Shown here: one piece after another, positions 41,930 through 52,990 of the stretch
Numbering within the stretch: position 1 is the first letter of the stretch
Layout: the number at the start of each line of letters is the position of its first letter
From: Closterium sp. NIES-65
Taxonomy: Eukaryota; Streptophyta; Zygnematophyceae; Desmidiales; Closteriaceae
Length of the DNA stretch: 64,000 nt
Direction of reading: 5' to 3'
NCBI GenBank assembly: GCA_948144175.1
Contig: CANXME010002181.1
Coordinates: 186,001 to 250,000 of the forward strand
Position numbers and translations under genes: made by a program
The notes under the pieces: model-generated
Database searches by the model: none
What the model was told of the DNA's origin: nothing
What the model saw: only the letters and a program-made list of their open reading frames with translations

Positions 41930-42058
41930 CCCGTGTCCATTCCTCGGCTGTGTCATCTCTGTCTACGGGTGCCATAGTAACAATTGTTCTGGGCGGCTTT
42001 GCTGGCTTCACGCTGCTAGCTGCAGTGCTCGCATGGATGCTGTGGCCCCACGGACCAA
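41930..42058 (+). pseudogene. Receptor-kinase transmembrane exon
   Basis: STGAIVTIVLGGFAGFTLL and AAVLAWMLW form one strong hydrophobic helix followed by a GTGAGC donor at 42059. The acceptor was not identified with confidence, so the start is approximate. Confidence 0.6.
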
Positions 42059-42300
42059 GTGAGCCCCTCAACCCTTCTTCAGTTCTATTCCATCTCCCCC
42101 ATTGCTCCACCTATTTCCTGCCTTCCTTCCTGCTCCCCACCTCTCCCAAATCCGTGCACTAAAAATCTGCCCCTCCACTGCCTTCATGCCCTCTCCCTCG
42201 TGTACACCTTCAGTTCCCTCACTCCTCTTGTCTGGCGCATTGTGTGCGCACAGAGAAATGGGAGGGTTTGGATGTGTGTGAGCAGTTCTTGCTGCAGTAG

Positions 42301-44104
42301 ATGCTGAGTGCCACCAACAACTGGTCCGAGGACAATGTGCTGGGCAAGGGTGGCTTTGGCGTTGTCTACAAAGGCCGCTCGCCACAGGGCCAGCTGTGGG
42401 CCATCAAGCGATCCACCATCATGACCAACGACTTTGAAACGGAGGTCAGGCACCATCATCAAGCGTCTAATCCACTGCATTTCGCCTTGCGAGAATACGT
42501 TACTCTACGTTTTCCAAATTGCTTACCTGCAATTCATTGCTTGCCTGTCTATGCCCATGGCTATCTTCCTGCATTGCGCTCCATGCCCATGTTGCAGGTA
42601 CGAGCCATGGCGTCTCTCCACCACACACACCTTGTGTGCCTGCTGGGCTTTTGCCTGGACCAGAACATGGAGACGGCCAAGCAAAAGTAGATCCTCGTTT
42701 ACGAGTTCATGGCCAACAGGGACCTACAGTACCACATCCATGCCACCGATAGTGAGTTGCACTACCACATCCATGCCACCGATAGTGAGTTGCACTACCA
42801 CATCCATGCCACCGATAGTGAGTTGCACTACCACATCCATGCCACCGATAGTGAGTTGCACTAGCATGATGGCAAAATGGTTGCCAGTCATTTGCTTTTC
42901 CTGCAGAGGCACTCGTACATTTATGTGCTGTGTTCGGTATTCGTGTTTCATGACCCAGATCCGCTCTCGCTACGCCAGAGGCTGCGCCTTGCACAGGGAG
43001 CAGCAGAGGGCCTGGCATACCTGCATGGGTTTGACACTCCCATCGTTCACCGCGACATTAAGCCAGCGAACATCCTTGTGACTGCCGACATGCAAGCCAA
43101 GGTGGCTGACTTTGGGCTGCTCAAGCGCCTCACTCACGCTGATGCTGATGCCACTCGGGTGGCCAGCACTCCGGGCTATGTGGATCCGGACTACAACCGC
43201 ACAAACCTCATCACGGCCAAGAGTGATGTGTTCAGGTCAGCATGCAAGCTTGTTCCTTTGTACAGCATGTTATACTTGTGCAGCCTTGTTGATTTTTTTT
43301 TTTCCAGGTTATGTTCAATAGTTGTACCCTGTGCCTCTCCATTTTCTGCCATGTTTGTTCCTATTTCTCCAATGCATGATTCCTGGCAGCTTTGGAATTG
43401 TGCTCCTTGAGTTGTTGAGTGGAAAGCCACCCCGAGTCGACACAAAAACGCATATAACTCATATAAGCTTATGGGTATGCTCGTCAAGTTTATTAATTTG
43501 CAATAAAACAAAAATACGAAAAAAGCTGCGATAACTCAAATCCGTGACTGACCTCATTATTCAATGGCCTTGCATTCTCCTTATTTCCCTTGCATGTTAC
43601 TTTTCATGACCTTTCGTTGCTCTCATGCTGCCTTCCATCACCTGTCGTGCTTATCATGTTGCTTAGTACTGCCTCTCCCATCATCACCCTTCCTTGCGGG
43701 CATGCCCTCCAGGCAATAAAGCTGGTGGAGGCGTATGAGCTAGAGGGGCTGAGGGACAGCAAGATGTCGGCGGCAAGGAGGCGATAGTGGACTTTGCAGA
43801 CCTGGCTCTGGACTACATCAAGTCTCCCGGCACACGACGACCCACCATGAAGGATGTGGCATACCGCCTCAGTGCCCTCATTGCCAAGCACTGCCCCGAC
43901 AAGGAGGACGAGTGGGAGAGTGGTGCGAAGGAAGAGAGTGCAAGCAGCGACGGTATGTCTTCAAGGGATGTTTCTGTTGTTTCTTCAAGGAAGCGTGAGA
44001 GGTCTGATGGCTCACAGTCTGGTGTGAGCTCATTCATGCACATTGGCTCGATAGGTGATGGCTTCAGGGGTTGGCTGCATTTGAAGCCAGCCAAAGGGCG
44101 TTAA
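42301..44104 (+). pseudogene. Receptor-kinase protein kinase domain exons
   Basis: Exon 42301-42444 has LGKGGFGVVYKG (Gly loop) and WAIKR (ATP Lys). Exon 42598-42751 has MASLHHTHLVCLLGFC and ILVYEFMANRDLQYHI, with an in-frame TAG at 42688-42690. Exon 42959-43235 has IVHRDIKPANIL (catalytic loop), VADFGLL (DFG) and STPGYVDPDY (activation/P+1). Exon 43390-43474 has FGIVLLELLSGKPP. Exon 43713-44104 has the C-lobe end (RRPTMKDVAYRLSALI) but a frameshift and TAG near 43780-43787. An RD-type kinase of the LRR-RLK class is indicated. All catalytic residues are present in the DNA, but the frame is broken twice. Confidence 0.82.
42727..42859 (+). repeat. 33-bp minisatellite duplicating an exon end and its splice donor
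   Basis: About four copies of ACTACCACATCCATGCCACC plus GATAGTGAGTTGC (33 nt) run from 42727. Each unit carries the exon end and a GATA-GTGAGT donor, so four equivalent donors lie in tandem. Confidence 0.92.
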
Positions 44105-44600
44105 GTTTGCCACACAATGACAGCATGTGGGCGGTGCATAGCATGGAGCTAGAAGTTCAGAATGTGAATAACAGTACTGCCAGACAGTAGAGTGTTACGT
44201 GGTAGCGATACAAAAGTTTATTAGTTCTCGGAAACTTTGATGCAATAACCAATTACGGTACCATTATAAAGTACGGTAAATGGGAGACGCAAGAAGCACA
44301 CAAGGAATCTACACTCTCAGGTGACAAATGCAGGCACATACCATACAGTACTGGTAAAAGATGCGGAAAGATTTTGGCAAACACCATGCATGAGGTGAGA
44401 GCAAGCCATACCAGTACCTACGTTCATTGAGTGATATTGGAGTGCTGCAAAGGAGAATGGCAAAACATGACAATTAAAGATTAAGGACGGAGTCTATGAA
44501 AATTAGGCGTCGAAATAACACAGAAACGCTGGTCTCAATTTCTTGACAGAATCGTCGACTTCACAAGAAACGTCGTCGACCAGAAATTCACCGTTAGAAT
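44105..44600. other. Unassigned spacer after the receptor-kinase gene
   Basis: AT-richer sequence with no coding frame I recognise. It probably includes the 3' UTR of the kinase gene. No clear polyadenylation signal was chosen. Confidence 0.4.
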
Positions 44601-44906
44601 TGTCAAGATAGCAAGCAGAAGTGAATGAACTAGATGAAAGTTGGGTACAAGTATAAAACCCTAGAGGGGCTATACCCCACATTTGCTACCCCACTACAGC
44701 CTACAAATATACAACACATATATAATTTGACACACCCCCATAGGCAAAGTGGGGGAGAGCAAGGGGTCACAAGACCAGTCAAGTAAAGCAAAGCAAGCAA
44801 GGGTGTATCACAACGTCACCACACACATTGAGCACAAGCAAAGGGCCACAAGGCCAGTTCACATGCAGAGGTATATATGCAGCAATAACAGTACAGTGAT
44901 CACTAC

Positions 44907-47243
44907 CTAGAAAAAGCAAGCATGCAGGTATATATATAGATCACAGTACAAGCAAAGTCTACAGCAAGTACAAAACATAGGCACAAGGCCTAACAAAGTA
45001 CAAAAGCGCTGATGATCACCAGATGGAAGTGCCTTGGTAAATATATCAGCAGTGTTGGCCCGAGTGGCCACGTGAGCAAGACGTAGCTGACCTCGCTGCT
45101 GCAACTCTCGAGCCAGGAAGTAACGCAGAGCGATGTGCTTCATTTTGTGCTCCAGTCTGTGCTCCTCACACAAGGCAATGGCCGCCTTCTTGTCGACGTA
45201 CAGCACTAGAGGAGAACGAGGCCGCTCTCCCAAGTCCATCAGCAGGTAGGTGAGCCAGCGTAACTCCTGTGAAGCCATGGCTGTGGCGTAGATCTCAGCA
45301 TCACAGCTGGAGCTGAGAACAGAAGACGAGCGTGTAGAACGCCAAGAAACTGAACAAGAGCCAAGGCTGAAGGTGTAACCCTGTGACGACCGCTGCGTAG
45401 CCTGGTCGTCAACCCAAGAAGCGTCTGAGTGCCCAGTGAGGACAACGTTGCCCCGTCCTCCAAGCACAAGCCCCATGCCCCATGTGCTGCATAAGTAGCG
45501 AAGTACCCTCTTAGCAGCATCCATGTGCACCTTTCGGTGCCGGCCAGGAGCCACGTAGCGAGCCAGAAGGCCAAGAGGGTATGCAAGGCCAGGACGAGTA
45601 CAGGTCATCAGGTACATGAGGCAACCCACTAGCTCTGGGTAAGGACCACTCGGCTCTACGGACTCGTCTAAAGGTGGAGCTGAGAGCGAGTGACTTGTTG
45701 CCAGAGAAGTGGACTGTGCCAAGGACCAGGTGAAGCCGAAGCGCTGAAGGACCTGCTGTACCATGTGTGACTGAGTTAGTGTGATGGTGTGGCGTGCTCT
45801 GTCCCAGGTGATCTGCAAGCCAAGGTAGCTGCGCAGCTCACCCAGGTCTGTGCACGTGTGTCTCTTCTTCAGCTCCGACTTCACCAGGGCGAGAGCCTCA
45901 GTTTCAGCAGTGGCAAAGACCAAGTCGTCGACGTACACGAGGATGTAGAACGGCGGCAGCGAAGTGTTGGCGTGCAGAAACAGCCACGGGTCAGCAGTCG
46001 AAGAAGCAAACCCAAGAGCCGCAATTGTAGTCCTTAGTGTGTCGTGCCACTCATGAGGCGCCTGGCGGAGACCGTAGACTGGCTGCGAGAGGCTCCACTG
46101 GGTACCGGGAGGAAACGACCCAGTGAAGCCAGGTGGGTGGCGCAGCCAGATCTCCTCGTGCAGGCTGCCTTGTAAGAAGGCTGTGCTGAAGTCAAGAGAG
46201 TGAAGCTCGTAGTCACGGTGAGCGGCAACGTGCAGCAGCACCCAAAGAGTGGTCATCTTCGGGGTGGGGGAAAAGGTCTGAAAGAAGTCGACACCCTTCC
46301 GCTGACTGAAGCCTCGAGCAACGTAACAAGCCTTGAAGACAGGCGGAGAACCCGGCGGCCGCTTCACCCTGAAAATCCACATGCCATCGACGATGTTCGC
46401 CCCGGGAGGGGGAACCTCATCGATGTACGTGCCTGTGGACTTCCAAGATGCCATCTCTGCATCCATGGCTGTCTGCCACTGAGATGAGTAGGGACCCGTA
46501 ATCGCCTCAACGTAAGAGCGCGGGGTTGGGATGTCAGGTGCATCCGGGTCTCCCTCAGGGGCAAGCAGCATGGCCACGAGATGAGGCGCAGTCGCTGCAA
46601 GACATTCAAGGTCCTCCTGCCTGTCCTCAAGGACGTCCGTGCCAAGAGCACACTCGCCCCCGACAAACGGAGGACAGACAGACTCAGACTCAGCAACAAG
46701 ACTGGTGGCGTAGTCAAGATGATAGGCATCAGCAAAGTCAACAAGCTCAGTGACTAAGGCACATGCAGCAGCAGACTCAAACAGCGGGTCAGTCATAACA
46801 GTGGCTAACAGACGCGTGACAGTAGGGTGTGCGGCATGAAACCGGTCAGACTCAGTGTCCGGAACGTCAGGCAGAGAAGACGCAGGAGGGAACGGCAGGG
46901 GAACACGCTGTGGAGCAGTGGAAGGACGAAGGGCTATGAGGTGCGTGCCAAAGACGGTGAAGGTGGAAAACCCGAAGGGGTCGCCAAGCGTGGTGAGCAG
47001 CGGAGGGGGGACCGCAGGGCCTCCAACTCCAGGGTCGATAGCACTAGCTCCAGGGCCTCCAACCCCATTACCTCCGGCACCAGCACCCCCAGCAGCAGGA
47101 CCTCTAGTCCTAGCAGCACGACCCATAGGAACGCCGGCTGACTCAGCACCCCCCGACCCGGCACCCTCCAGCTCAGCACCCTTAGGCTCCGCAATCATAG
47201 GCTCAGCACCCTCAGGCTCCAAACCTCCCAGCACCTCACGCAC
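44907..47243 (-). CDS. Element G RT-RNase H frame (778 codons, possibly read-through of LTR-side sequence at its end)
   Basis: A single open frame on the reverse strand holding the end of the Gly/Glu-rich linker, the RSYVEAITGPYSSQWQ segment, RT (WIFRVKRPPG, STAFLQGSLHEEIW, YVDDLVFA intact) and RNase H (HSDASWVDD, SSCDAEIYAT, LYVDKKAAIAL, NTADIFTKALP). It extends past the usual end (about 45003) into a Cys/Tyr-rich tail that is probably not native. The first codon is arbitrary because the linker continues upstream in another frame. Differences from E in conserved RNase H positions (N to K in VDNKA) suggest some decay although no stop interrupts RT. Confidence 0.8.
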   Translation of the reverse strand: MREVLGGLEPEGAEPMIAEPKGAELEGAGSGGAESAGVPMGRAARTRGPAAGGAGAGGNGVGGPGASAIDPGVGGPAVPPPLLTTLGDPFGFSTFTVFGTHLIALRPSTAPQRVPLPFPPASSLPDVPDTESDRFHAAHPTVTRLLATVMTDPLFESAAACALVTELVDFADAYHLDYATSLVAESESVCPPFVGGECALGTDVLEDRQEDLECLAATAPHLVAMLLAPEGDPDAPDIPTPRSYVEAITGPYSSQWQTAMDAEMASWKSTGTYIDEVPPPGANIVDGMWIFRVKRPPGSPPVFKACYVARGFSQRKGVDFFQTFSPTPKMTTLWVLLHVAAHRDYELHSLDFSTAFLQGSLHEEIWLRHPPGFTGSFPPGTQWSLSQPVYGLRQAPHEWHDTLRTTIAALGFASSTADPWLFLHANTSLPPFYILVYVDDLVFATAETEALALVKSELKKRHTCTDLGELRSYLGLQITWDRARHTITLTQSHMVQQVLQRFGFTWSLAQSTSLATSHSLSAPPLDESVEPSGPYPELVGCLMYLMTCTRPGLAYPLGLLARYVAPGRHRKVHMDAAKRVLRYLCSTWGMGLVLGGRGNVVLTGHSDASWVDDQATQRSSQGYTFSLGSCSVSWRSTRSSSVLSSSCDAEIYATAMASQELRWLTYLLMDLGERPRSPLVLYVDKKAAIALCEEHRLEHKMKHIALRYFLARELQQRGQLRLAHVATRANTADIFTKALPSGDHQRFCTLLGLVPMFCTCCRLCLYCDLYIYLHACFF

Positions 47244-47806
47244 AGGCTCAACACCCCCAGACGAAACACCCCGAGTAGCACCACCCCCAGCAGCACCAGA
47301 GTCAGCAGTAGCCGGCTGCAGAGGCGGCGAAGAAGGTCACGGCGGGAAACCCGTAGCGGTATCCAAGCGTGGTGTGCGCCAGTAGGCCGCCGGGGCATCA
47401 GCAGCAACGTCACCCCCCTCAGCTAGGCCAGAGGTGTCGGAAGTGACCTCCAGAGGCTCAGCCAAAGGGAGTGGGTCTACCTGAGACACACCTGAAGGAG
47501 CCGGACCCTGAGGGGGGGAGGGGGTCTACCGAAGGGGGACCTGGAGCGAGAAAAAGCGGCGGCGGAGGAAGAGGGGCAGTGCAGTAGGGGAAGAGACAGT
47601 AGAAAGGAAGCGACTCGTCTAAGGTGACGTCCTGAAAAGGGAAGATACGGCGAGAGGTGGGGTGGTAAAACTGCCAGCCAGACGCGTCAGGGACAAAGCC
47701 AAGGAAGACAAAGGGAATGGTGCGGGAGGAGAGCTTGTCCGGAGACGTATCGCGGACAAGGGCACGAGCACCCCAGACTCGGAAACGCGACGCATCGCCA
47801 ACCTCT
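47244..47806 (-). pseudogene. Element G linker and integrase C-terminus, truncated
   Basis: Reverse-strand homology to WGSRAFVRDLSADKLSPR, VFLGF and GWQFYHP of the other copies is visible between 47806 and 47600, then a frame-broken linker. Catalytic integrase residues are beyond the break. Confidence 0.8.
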
Positions 47807-48568
47807 TGATGGAAAGCGAGCGAATCTGGAGAGCGTACAAGAGATTAAGTCCGCCGACTTCGACGGAACATTGCGTGCAGCTCACGTAATCTTAAACTAT
47901 GAGCAGGTACGCGTTAGAAAGGTCTTAATCTCTACTTTCCAGAATGGTAACGCACGCTTTCAACAAAGATCTAGGCCGATCGCTATCGCGATCTAAGTGC
48001 AACGGTGTATCCTGGCGGAATTACTAGGCAGCCATGGATTAGTTCAAGAAAGTGGCTTTAGCAAGAGTTCAGATCTGAAAAGTGACGAGTTGTTCAAACC
48101 CTACCAGCCCAACCCTCACCCTACATCAATCCCCAACAACCCAAAGTGCTAAAATAGCAACACCAAAGGTGTTGTAGTGAATAGCAAAGGTTTGTTGGTG
48201 CTTGTTGGGTGCGAGATCAATACCAGCCCGCAACAAGTCTAACCACCACATTTTGCCCTAACCCTTAGCCCACAACCAGCTAGAGCAAAATACCACAACC
48301 ACCTACACAATCAACACTCCCCCTTGCTCGTGGTGGAGGTGGCTGAACACCACTGTGCAAAATCCTTCACTTCACTCCCCCTTGCCCAGGGAAGGGAGCC
48401 ATCCACAGCATGAGGTCGTCAATGCAGAAAAGCACCAGTCCTCCCACATCCTGCTCAGGCACCATGCTGACATGGGGCTGCATCCCCATCAAGGACATGC
48501 ACACACCATGTCGCTTAAAAGGAGGGGTTTGGTGAGTATATCTGCTGCTTGACAGTTGGTGGGGCACG
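47807..48568 (-). mobile_element. Element H': 3' LTR and 3' end of an H-type copia, truncated
   Basis: LTR 47807-48316 (510 bp) is nearly the same as the LTRs of element H. 48317-48568 is the reverse of the RNase H C-terminus and purine tract (CTCCCCCTTGCTCG on the + strand). It ends abruptly at 48568, where a forward copia fragment (I) begins. CCTCT (47802-47806) would be one target duplication; the other is lost. Confidence 0.88.
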
Positions 48569-50643
48569 TTTGATGAGTCAGTTCCCTTTTTCCGTCTCTT
48601 CCCCTACCGCACTGCCCCTCTCATCCCCCCCCCCCCCCCTCGCCGCTCTTCCTCGCACCAGGTCCTCCTCCGATAGACGCCCTCCCCCTTCAGGGTCCGG
48701 CTCCCTCAAGTGTGTCTCAGGTAGACCCACTCCCCCTGGCTGAGCCTGTCGAGGTAGCTGTCGACTCTAGTGCTGCTGGGAGGGTGCTGCTAGGGGTGCT
48801 GCTAGGGGTGCAGCGTCTGGGGGTGCTGAGCCTGAGTGCTAAGCATGGGGTTGCTGAGCCTAAGAGTGCTGAGCTTGAGCGTGCGGAGCCTGGGGTTGCT
48901 GAGCCCTGGGGTTGCTGAGTCTGAGGGTGCAGAGCCTGGGGGTGATGAGCCTGAGTGTGCGGAGCCAGGGGGTTCTGAGTCTAGGGGTGTTGAGCCTAGA
49001 GGTACTGTGTTTGTTGGAGTTCTTATGGGTGCCTCGTCACGGCGTGAGCCTCTCTCCACTTCAGCTGCGCGAGAGGTTTGCTCGGCGCACCCGCCATCAA
49101 AGTGGCGCTCGTCGTGAGCCTGCGTTTCGTCCTACCTTGCCTGTTCATGCTACTCGCACTGGTCGGCGTGTTCCTCGTCTGCATCCTCCCCCTATCCACG
49201 GCACTCACACTATGGCACTTCGTCCTTCTGTTCCACAGCGAGTTCCGCTACCGTCTCTTCCTACGTCCTCTCGTGTTGACGGTCCGAACCCTGATTCTGA
49301 CTTAGTTTGAGGTGCCAGTCCTACTTTCACACGTCTTCTAGCCACTGTTGCCACCGACCCTTCGTTTAAGCCCGCTACTCCGTCTGCCCTAGTTGCTGAG
49401 CTTGTTGACTTTGCTGCCGCCTGTCGTCTCTACTACGCCGCTAGTCTTGGTGTCGAGTATGAGTCTGAATATCCTCCGTCCGTCGAGGTTGACTATGCTC
49501 TTCGCACGGACGTCCTTGAGGATAGGCAGGAGGACTTTGACTGTCTTGCAGCCACTGTGCCTCATCTCCTGTCCATGCTGCTTGCACCTGAGAGAGCCCG
49601 AATGCATCAGATATCCTGACCCCGTGCTCTTACGCAGAGGCGATTATGGGTCCCTACTTTTGTCAGTGACAGAGATGGCATTCTGTAAGTCCACAGACAC
49701 TTACGTCGACGTAGTTCCCCCTCCTTGGGCAAACATAGTCAATGGCATGTAGATTTTCAGGGTGAAGCAGCCGCCGGGTTCTCCGCCCTGCCTTCAAGGC
49801 TCATTACGTTGCACGAGGCTTTAGTCAGCGACAAGGAGTTGACTTCTTCCATACCTTCTCCCCTACCCCGAAGATGACTACTCTTCGGGTGTTGCTGCAC
49901 GTCGCCGCTCAGCGTGACTACGAGCTTCACTCTCTCGAATTCAGCACAACTTTCTTATAAGGCAGCCTGCACGAGGAGATCTGGCTGCGCCGCCCACATG
50001 GGTTTACTAGATCATTTCCTTCAGGTACCCAATGAAGTCTCTGAGTGGCACGACACACTGACGATGACGCTTGCGGCTCTTGGGTTTGCTCCTTCGACTG
50101 CTGACCCGTCGCGGTTTCTGCGCACCGACACTTCGCTTCCGCCGTTCTACATCCTCGTGTATGTCGAAGACTTGGTTTTTGCTACTGTTGACACTGAGGC
50201 ACTGGCCCTTGTGAAGTCGGAGCTGCAAAAGAGACACACGTGCACTGACCTGGGTGAGCTGCGCAGCTATCTTGGCTTGCAGATCACCCGGGATAGAGCA
50301 CGGCGCACCATCACACTGACTGAGTCACACATGTTGCACCAGGTCCTTCAGCGTTTTGGCTTCCGGTACTCCTCGCCACAGTCCACTCCTCTGCCTACTG
50401 GTCATTCGCTCTCAGCTCCACCTTCGGACAAGTCTGTAGAGCCGAGTTGTCCGTCTTCAGAACTTGTGGGATGCCTTATGTGCCCGATGACCTGCACCCG
50501 ACCTGACCTTGCATACCCTCTTAGCATCCTGGCACGCTACGACGCGCCCGGGAGACACCGACCAGAGCACATGGAGGCTGCCAAGAGGGTGTTGCGCTAC
50601 TTGTGCAGTACGTCGGGCATGGGGCTCGTGCTTGGAGGACGGG
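48569..50643 (+). pseudogene. Fragment I: forward copia integrase end, linker and RT
   Basis: It starts at TFDESVPFFRLFPYRT (integrase C-terminus). The linker is Gly/Glu-rich with repeated frame changes and contains LSPLQLRERFARR, a divergent LREW module (near 49050). RT homology follows from 49390 with many indels. A cleaner frame 49914-50643 carries STADPSRFLRTDTSLPPFYI, YVEDLVFATVD and SHMLHQVLQRFGF. The RT site reads YVED, as in element A. The fragment stops in RNase H at LVLGGRG. Confidence 0.87.
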
Positions 50644-50779
50644 GATTTCAGTTTCTTGACAATTTTCCTACACCATTTCATTGCATTACCATGGAGTAAC
50701 CTACGCCAACTACTCGTAGCTAGAAAGTGTAGCTCAGAGCGCAGGCAAAGCCCCATCGTCAAGTACGGTTGCACTTAAA
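50644..50779. other. Short unassigned flank
   Basis: Sequence between fragment I and element H; nothing recognised. Confidence 0.4.
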
Positions 50780-50784
50780 GTGAT

Positions 50785-51295
50785 TGATGGAAAGCGAGCG
50801 AATCTGGAGAGCGTACAAGAGATTAAGTCCGCCGACTTTGATGGAACATTGCGTGCAGCTCACGTAACCTTAAACTATGAGCATGTACGCGTTAGAAAGG
50901 TCTTAATCTCGACTTTCCAGAATGGTAACGCACGCTTTCACCAAAGATCTAGGCCGATCGCTATCGCGATCTAAGTGCGACGGTGTATCCTGGCGGAATT
51001 ACTAGGCAGCCATGGATTAGTTCAAGAAAGTAGCTTTAGCAAGAATTCAGATCTGAAAAAGTGACGAGTTGTTCAAACCCTACCAACCCAACCCTCGCTC
51101 TACAATAATCCCCAACAACCCACAGTGCTAAACTAGCAACACCAAAGCTGTTGTAGTGAATAGCAAAGGTTTGTTGGTGCTTGTTGGGTGCGAGATCAAT
51201 TCCAGCCCGCAACAAGTCTAACCACCACATTTTGCCCAAACCCTTAGCCCACAACCAGCTAGAGCAAAATACCACAACCACCTACACAATCAACA
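50785..51295 (-). repeat. 3' LTR of element H
   Basis: 511 bp, beginning TGATGGAAAGCGAGCG on the + strand. It matches 55181-55691 and 47807-48316 with few differences. Confidence 0.94.
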
Positions 51296-51345
51296 CTCCC
51301 CCTTGCTCGTGCTGGAGGTGGCTGAACACCACTGGGCAAAATCAT

Positions 51346-52990
51346 TCACTTCACTCCCCCTTGCCCAGGGAAGGGAGCCATCCACAGCATGAGGTCGTCA
51401 ATGCAGAGAAGCACCAGTCCTCCCACATCCTGCTCAGGCACCATGCTCACATGGGGCTGCATCCCCATCAAGGACATGCACACACCATGCCGCTCAAAAG
51501 GGAGGGGTTTGGTGAGTATATTTGCTGCTTGACAGCTGGTGGGGCACCACCGGAGGATCACCTCGCCGCACGCCACCATCTCCCTGATGAAATGCCACCG
51601 AACCTGCATGTGCTTGATGCAGCCATGCAAGCATGCATTCTGTGCAAGGGCAACGGCAGACTGGTTGTCCACAAACACAGGCACACCACCAGCAAACTCA
51701 TGCCCAAACTCCCCAAACAAACGCTTCAGCCACACACCCTCCTGAATGCACTGACACGGACTGATGTACTCACTCTTAGTGGTAGACAATGCAACCACCG
51801 GCTGCCTCTTGCTCTGCCAAGAGATGGTTGCACCATTAAGGCAATAGACATAGCCGGTGTGACTCTTGCGATCAGCTGAATCTCCAGCATAATCAGCATC
51901 ACTAAAGCCCACCAACTCAACCTGAGGCTTGCTGTGTGCGGGGTAGAATATACCTGACTTGACACAACCTTTCAGGTACCTTAGCACTCTCTTAGCAGCC
52001 TGCAGGTGAAATGCCTTGGGACAAGACACCACCTTGGACAGCTGTGACACTGCATAAGCAATCTGGGGCTGTGTGGTCGTGCTTGCATACATGAGAGACC
52101 CCACAATACTTTGATAGAGCTGGACCAGCTCATCTCGCAGCAAGGGCTCCTCAGCATGTGCATGCACGTCGAACCCTGTAGGGAGAGGGGTACGCACGGG
52201 GTTAGCCTCAGAAAGGCCAAAGGACTCAAGCATGTTGAGAATGTACCTCTCCTGATGAATCAAGATGCCACTCTCATCACGCTCAATCTGCACCCCCAAA
52301 TAGTACTTAGCCTCCCCCAAGTCCTTCATGCGGAAACGAGAGGACAAGAGACCCTTCACCTCGTCCAGCAAGACCATGCTCGAAGAGATGAGCAGAATGT
52401 CATCCACATAGAGGTAGAGGGACAGCCGGCCCTCATGCCTCACCAAGTGGTACAAGGCGGGGTCACACTCCGACCTCTCCAAACCCAAAATCCATCAGCG
52501 CCTCGTCAAACTTGAGGTACCACTGCCTTGGAGCTTGCTTTAGCCCATAGATTGATTTCCTGAGTCGGCAAACTCTGCCGGACCCATCATCAAAACCAGG
52601 GGGCTGCCTCATGTACAGCTCCTCCTTCAAGACCCCATGAAGATAGGCAGTGGTCACATCCATGTGATGGATGTGAGACCCCGAGGATGCTTCCATCCCA
52701 AGGGAACCTCTCAGGGTGGTAGGTTTACCCACTGGGGTATATACCTGGTCATAGTGAACGCCTCGTGTTTGAGTGTTCCCCATGGCCACCAACCTGGACT
52801 TAGGCCTCTCAATACTCCCATCAGCCATGTGCTTATACTTCCACACCCACTGACACCTCAAGACCTCCATTCCAGGTGGCACACAAGCTGGATCAACCAG
52901 CTCAAACTTTGCAGCTTCTCTTTCCAAGTCACTCTCTTCATGGGGGACCGTGGTGACTTGGACAGCTGCTGCTGCAGTAGTTGCTGCCAC
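51346..52990 (-). pseudogene. Element H reverse transcriptase and RNase H
   Basis: 52990-52463 encodes the RT N-terminus (CQWVWKYKHMADGSIER, MDVTTAYLHGVLKEELY, YGLKQAPRQWYLKF). 52488-51346, in another frame, encodes the rest (LYLYVDDILLISSS with the catalytic dyad, LGEAKYYLGVQIERD) and RNase H (FSDADYAGDSADRKS, STTKSEYISPCQCIQE, VFVDNQSAVAL, QAANILTKPLP). The frame change is near 52480. A second change near 52930 separates it from the linker upstream. The motifs are those of Tnt1/Hopscotch-like plant copia RT. Confidence 0.9.

Larger units (their letters stand above)
23408..44104 (+). pseudogene. LRR receptor-like kinase gene, TE-exploded and probably dead
   Basis: Twelve LRR exons are recognised at 23408-23476, 23646-23717, 24492-24563, 25181-25252, 25428-25499, 25838-25909, 26045-26116, 26249-26320, 33669-33740, 40463-40534, 40787-40858 and 41051-41119. 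Ten are exactly 72 nt and two are 69 nt. All are in the same phase (ending CT or AT before GT), each giving one repeat such as LSYNSFNGPIPPQLALPNL. A Cys-rich/EGF-like exon, a TM exon and five kinase exons follow. Such proteins sit in the plasma membrane and pass an extracellular signal to a cytoplasmic Ser/Thr kinase. Lesions are an AC acceptor at 26249, a GA donor at 40535, TAG at 42688 and a frameshift near 43780. No signal peptide exon was found, and the 5' end may lie left of 23408. Confidence 0.8.
44601..47806 (-). mobile_element. Element G: short-LTR copia, reverse, 5' half missing
   Basis: The 3' LTR is about 44601-44732 (ends TG...CA, telo-box AAACCCTAG near 44660), followed by the reverse of the purine tract and of the conserved 3' block. 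Pol continues to 47806, where the sequence switches within integrase to the LTR of element H'. The left boundary of the LTR is estimated from its length in related copies. Gag, protease and the 5' LTR are absent. Confidence 0.85.
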
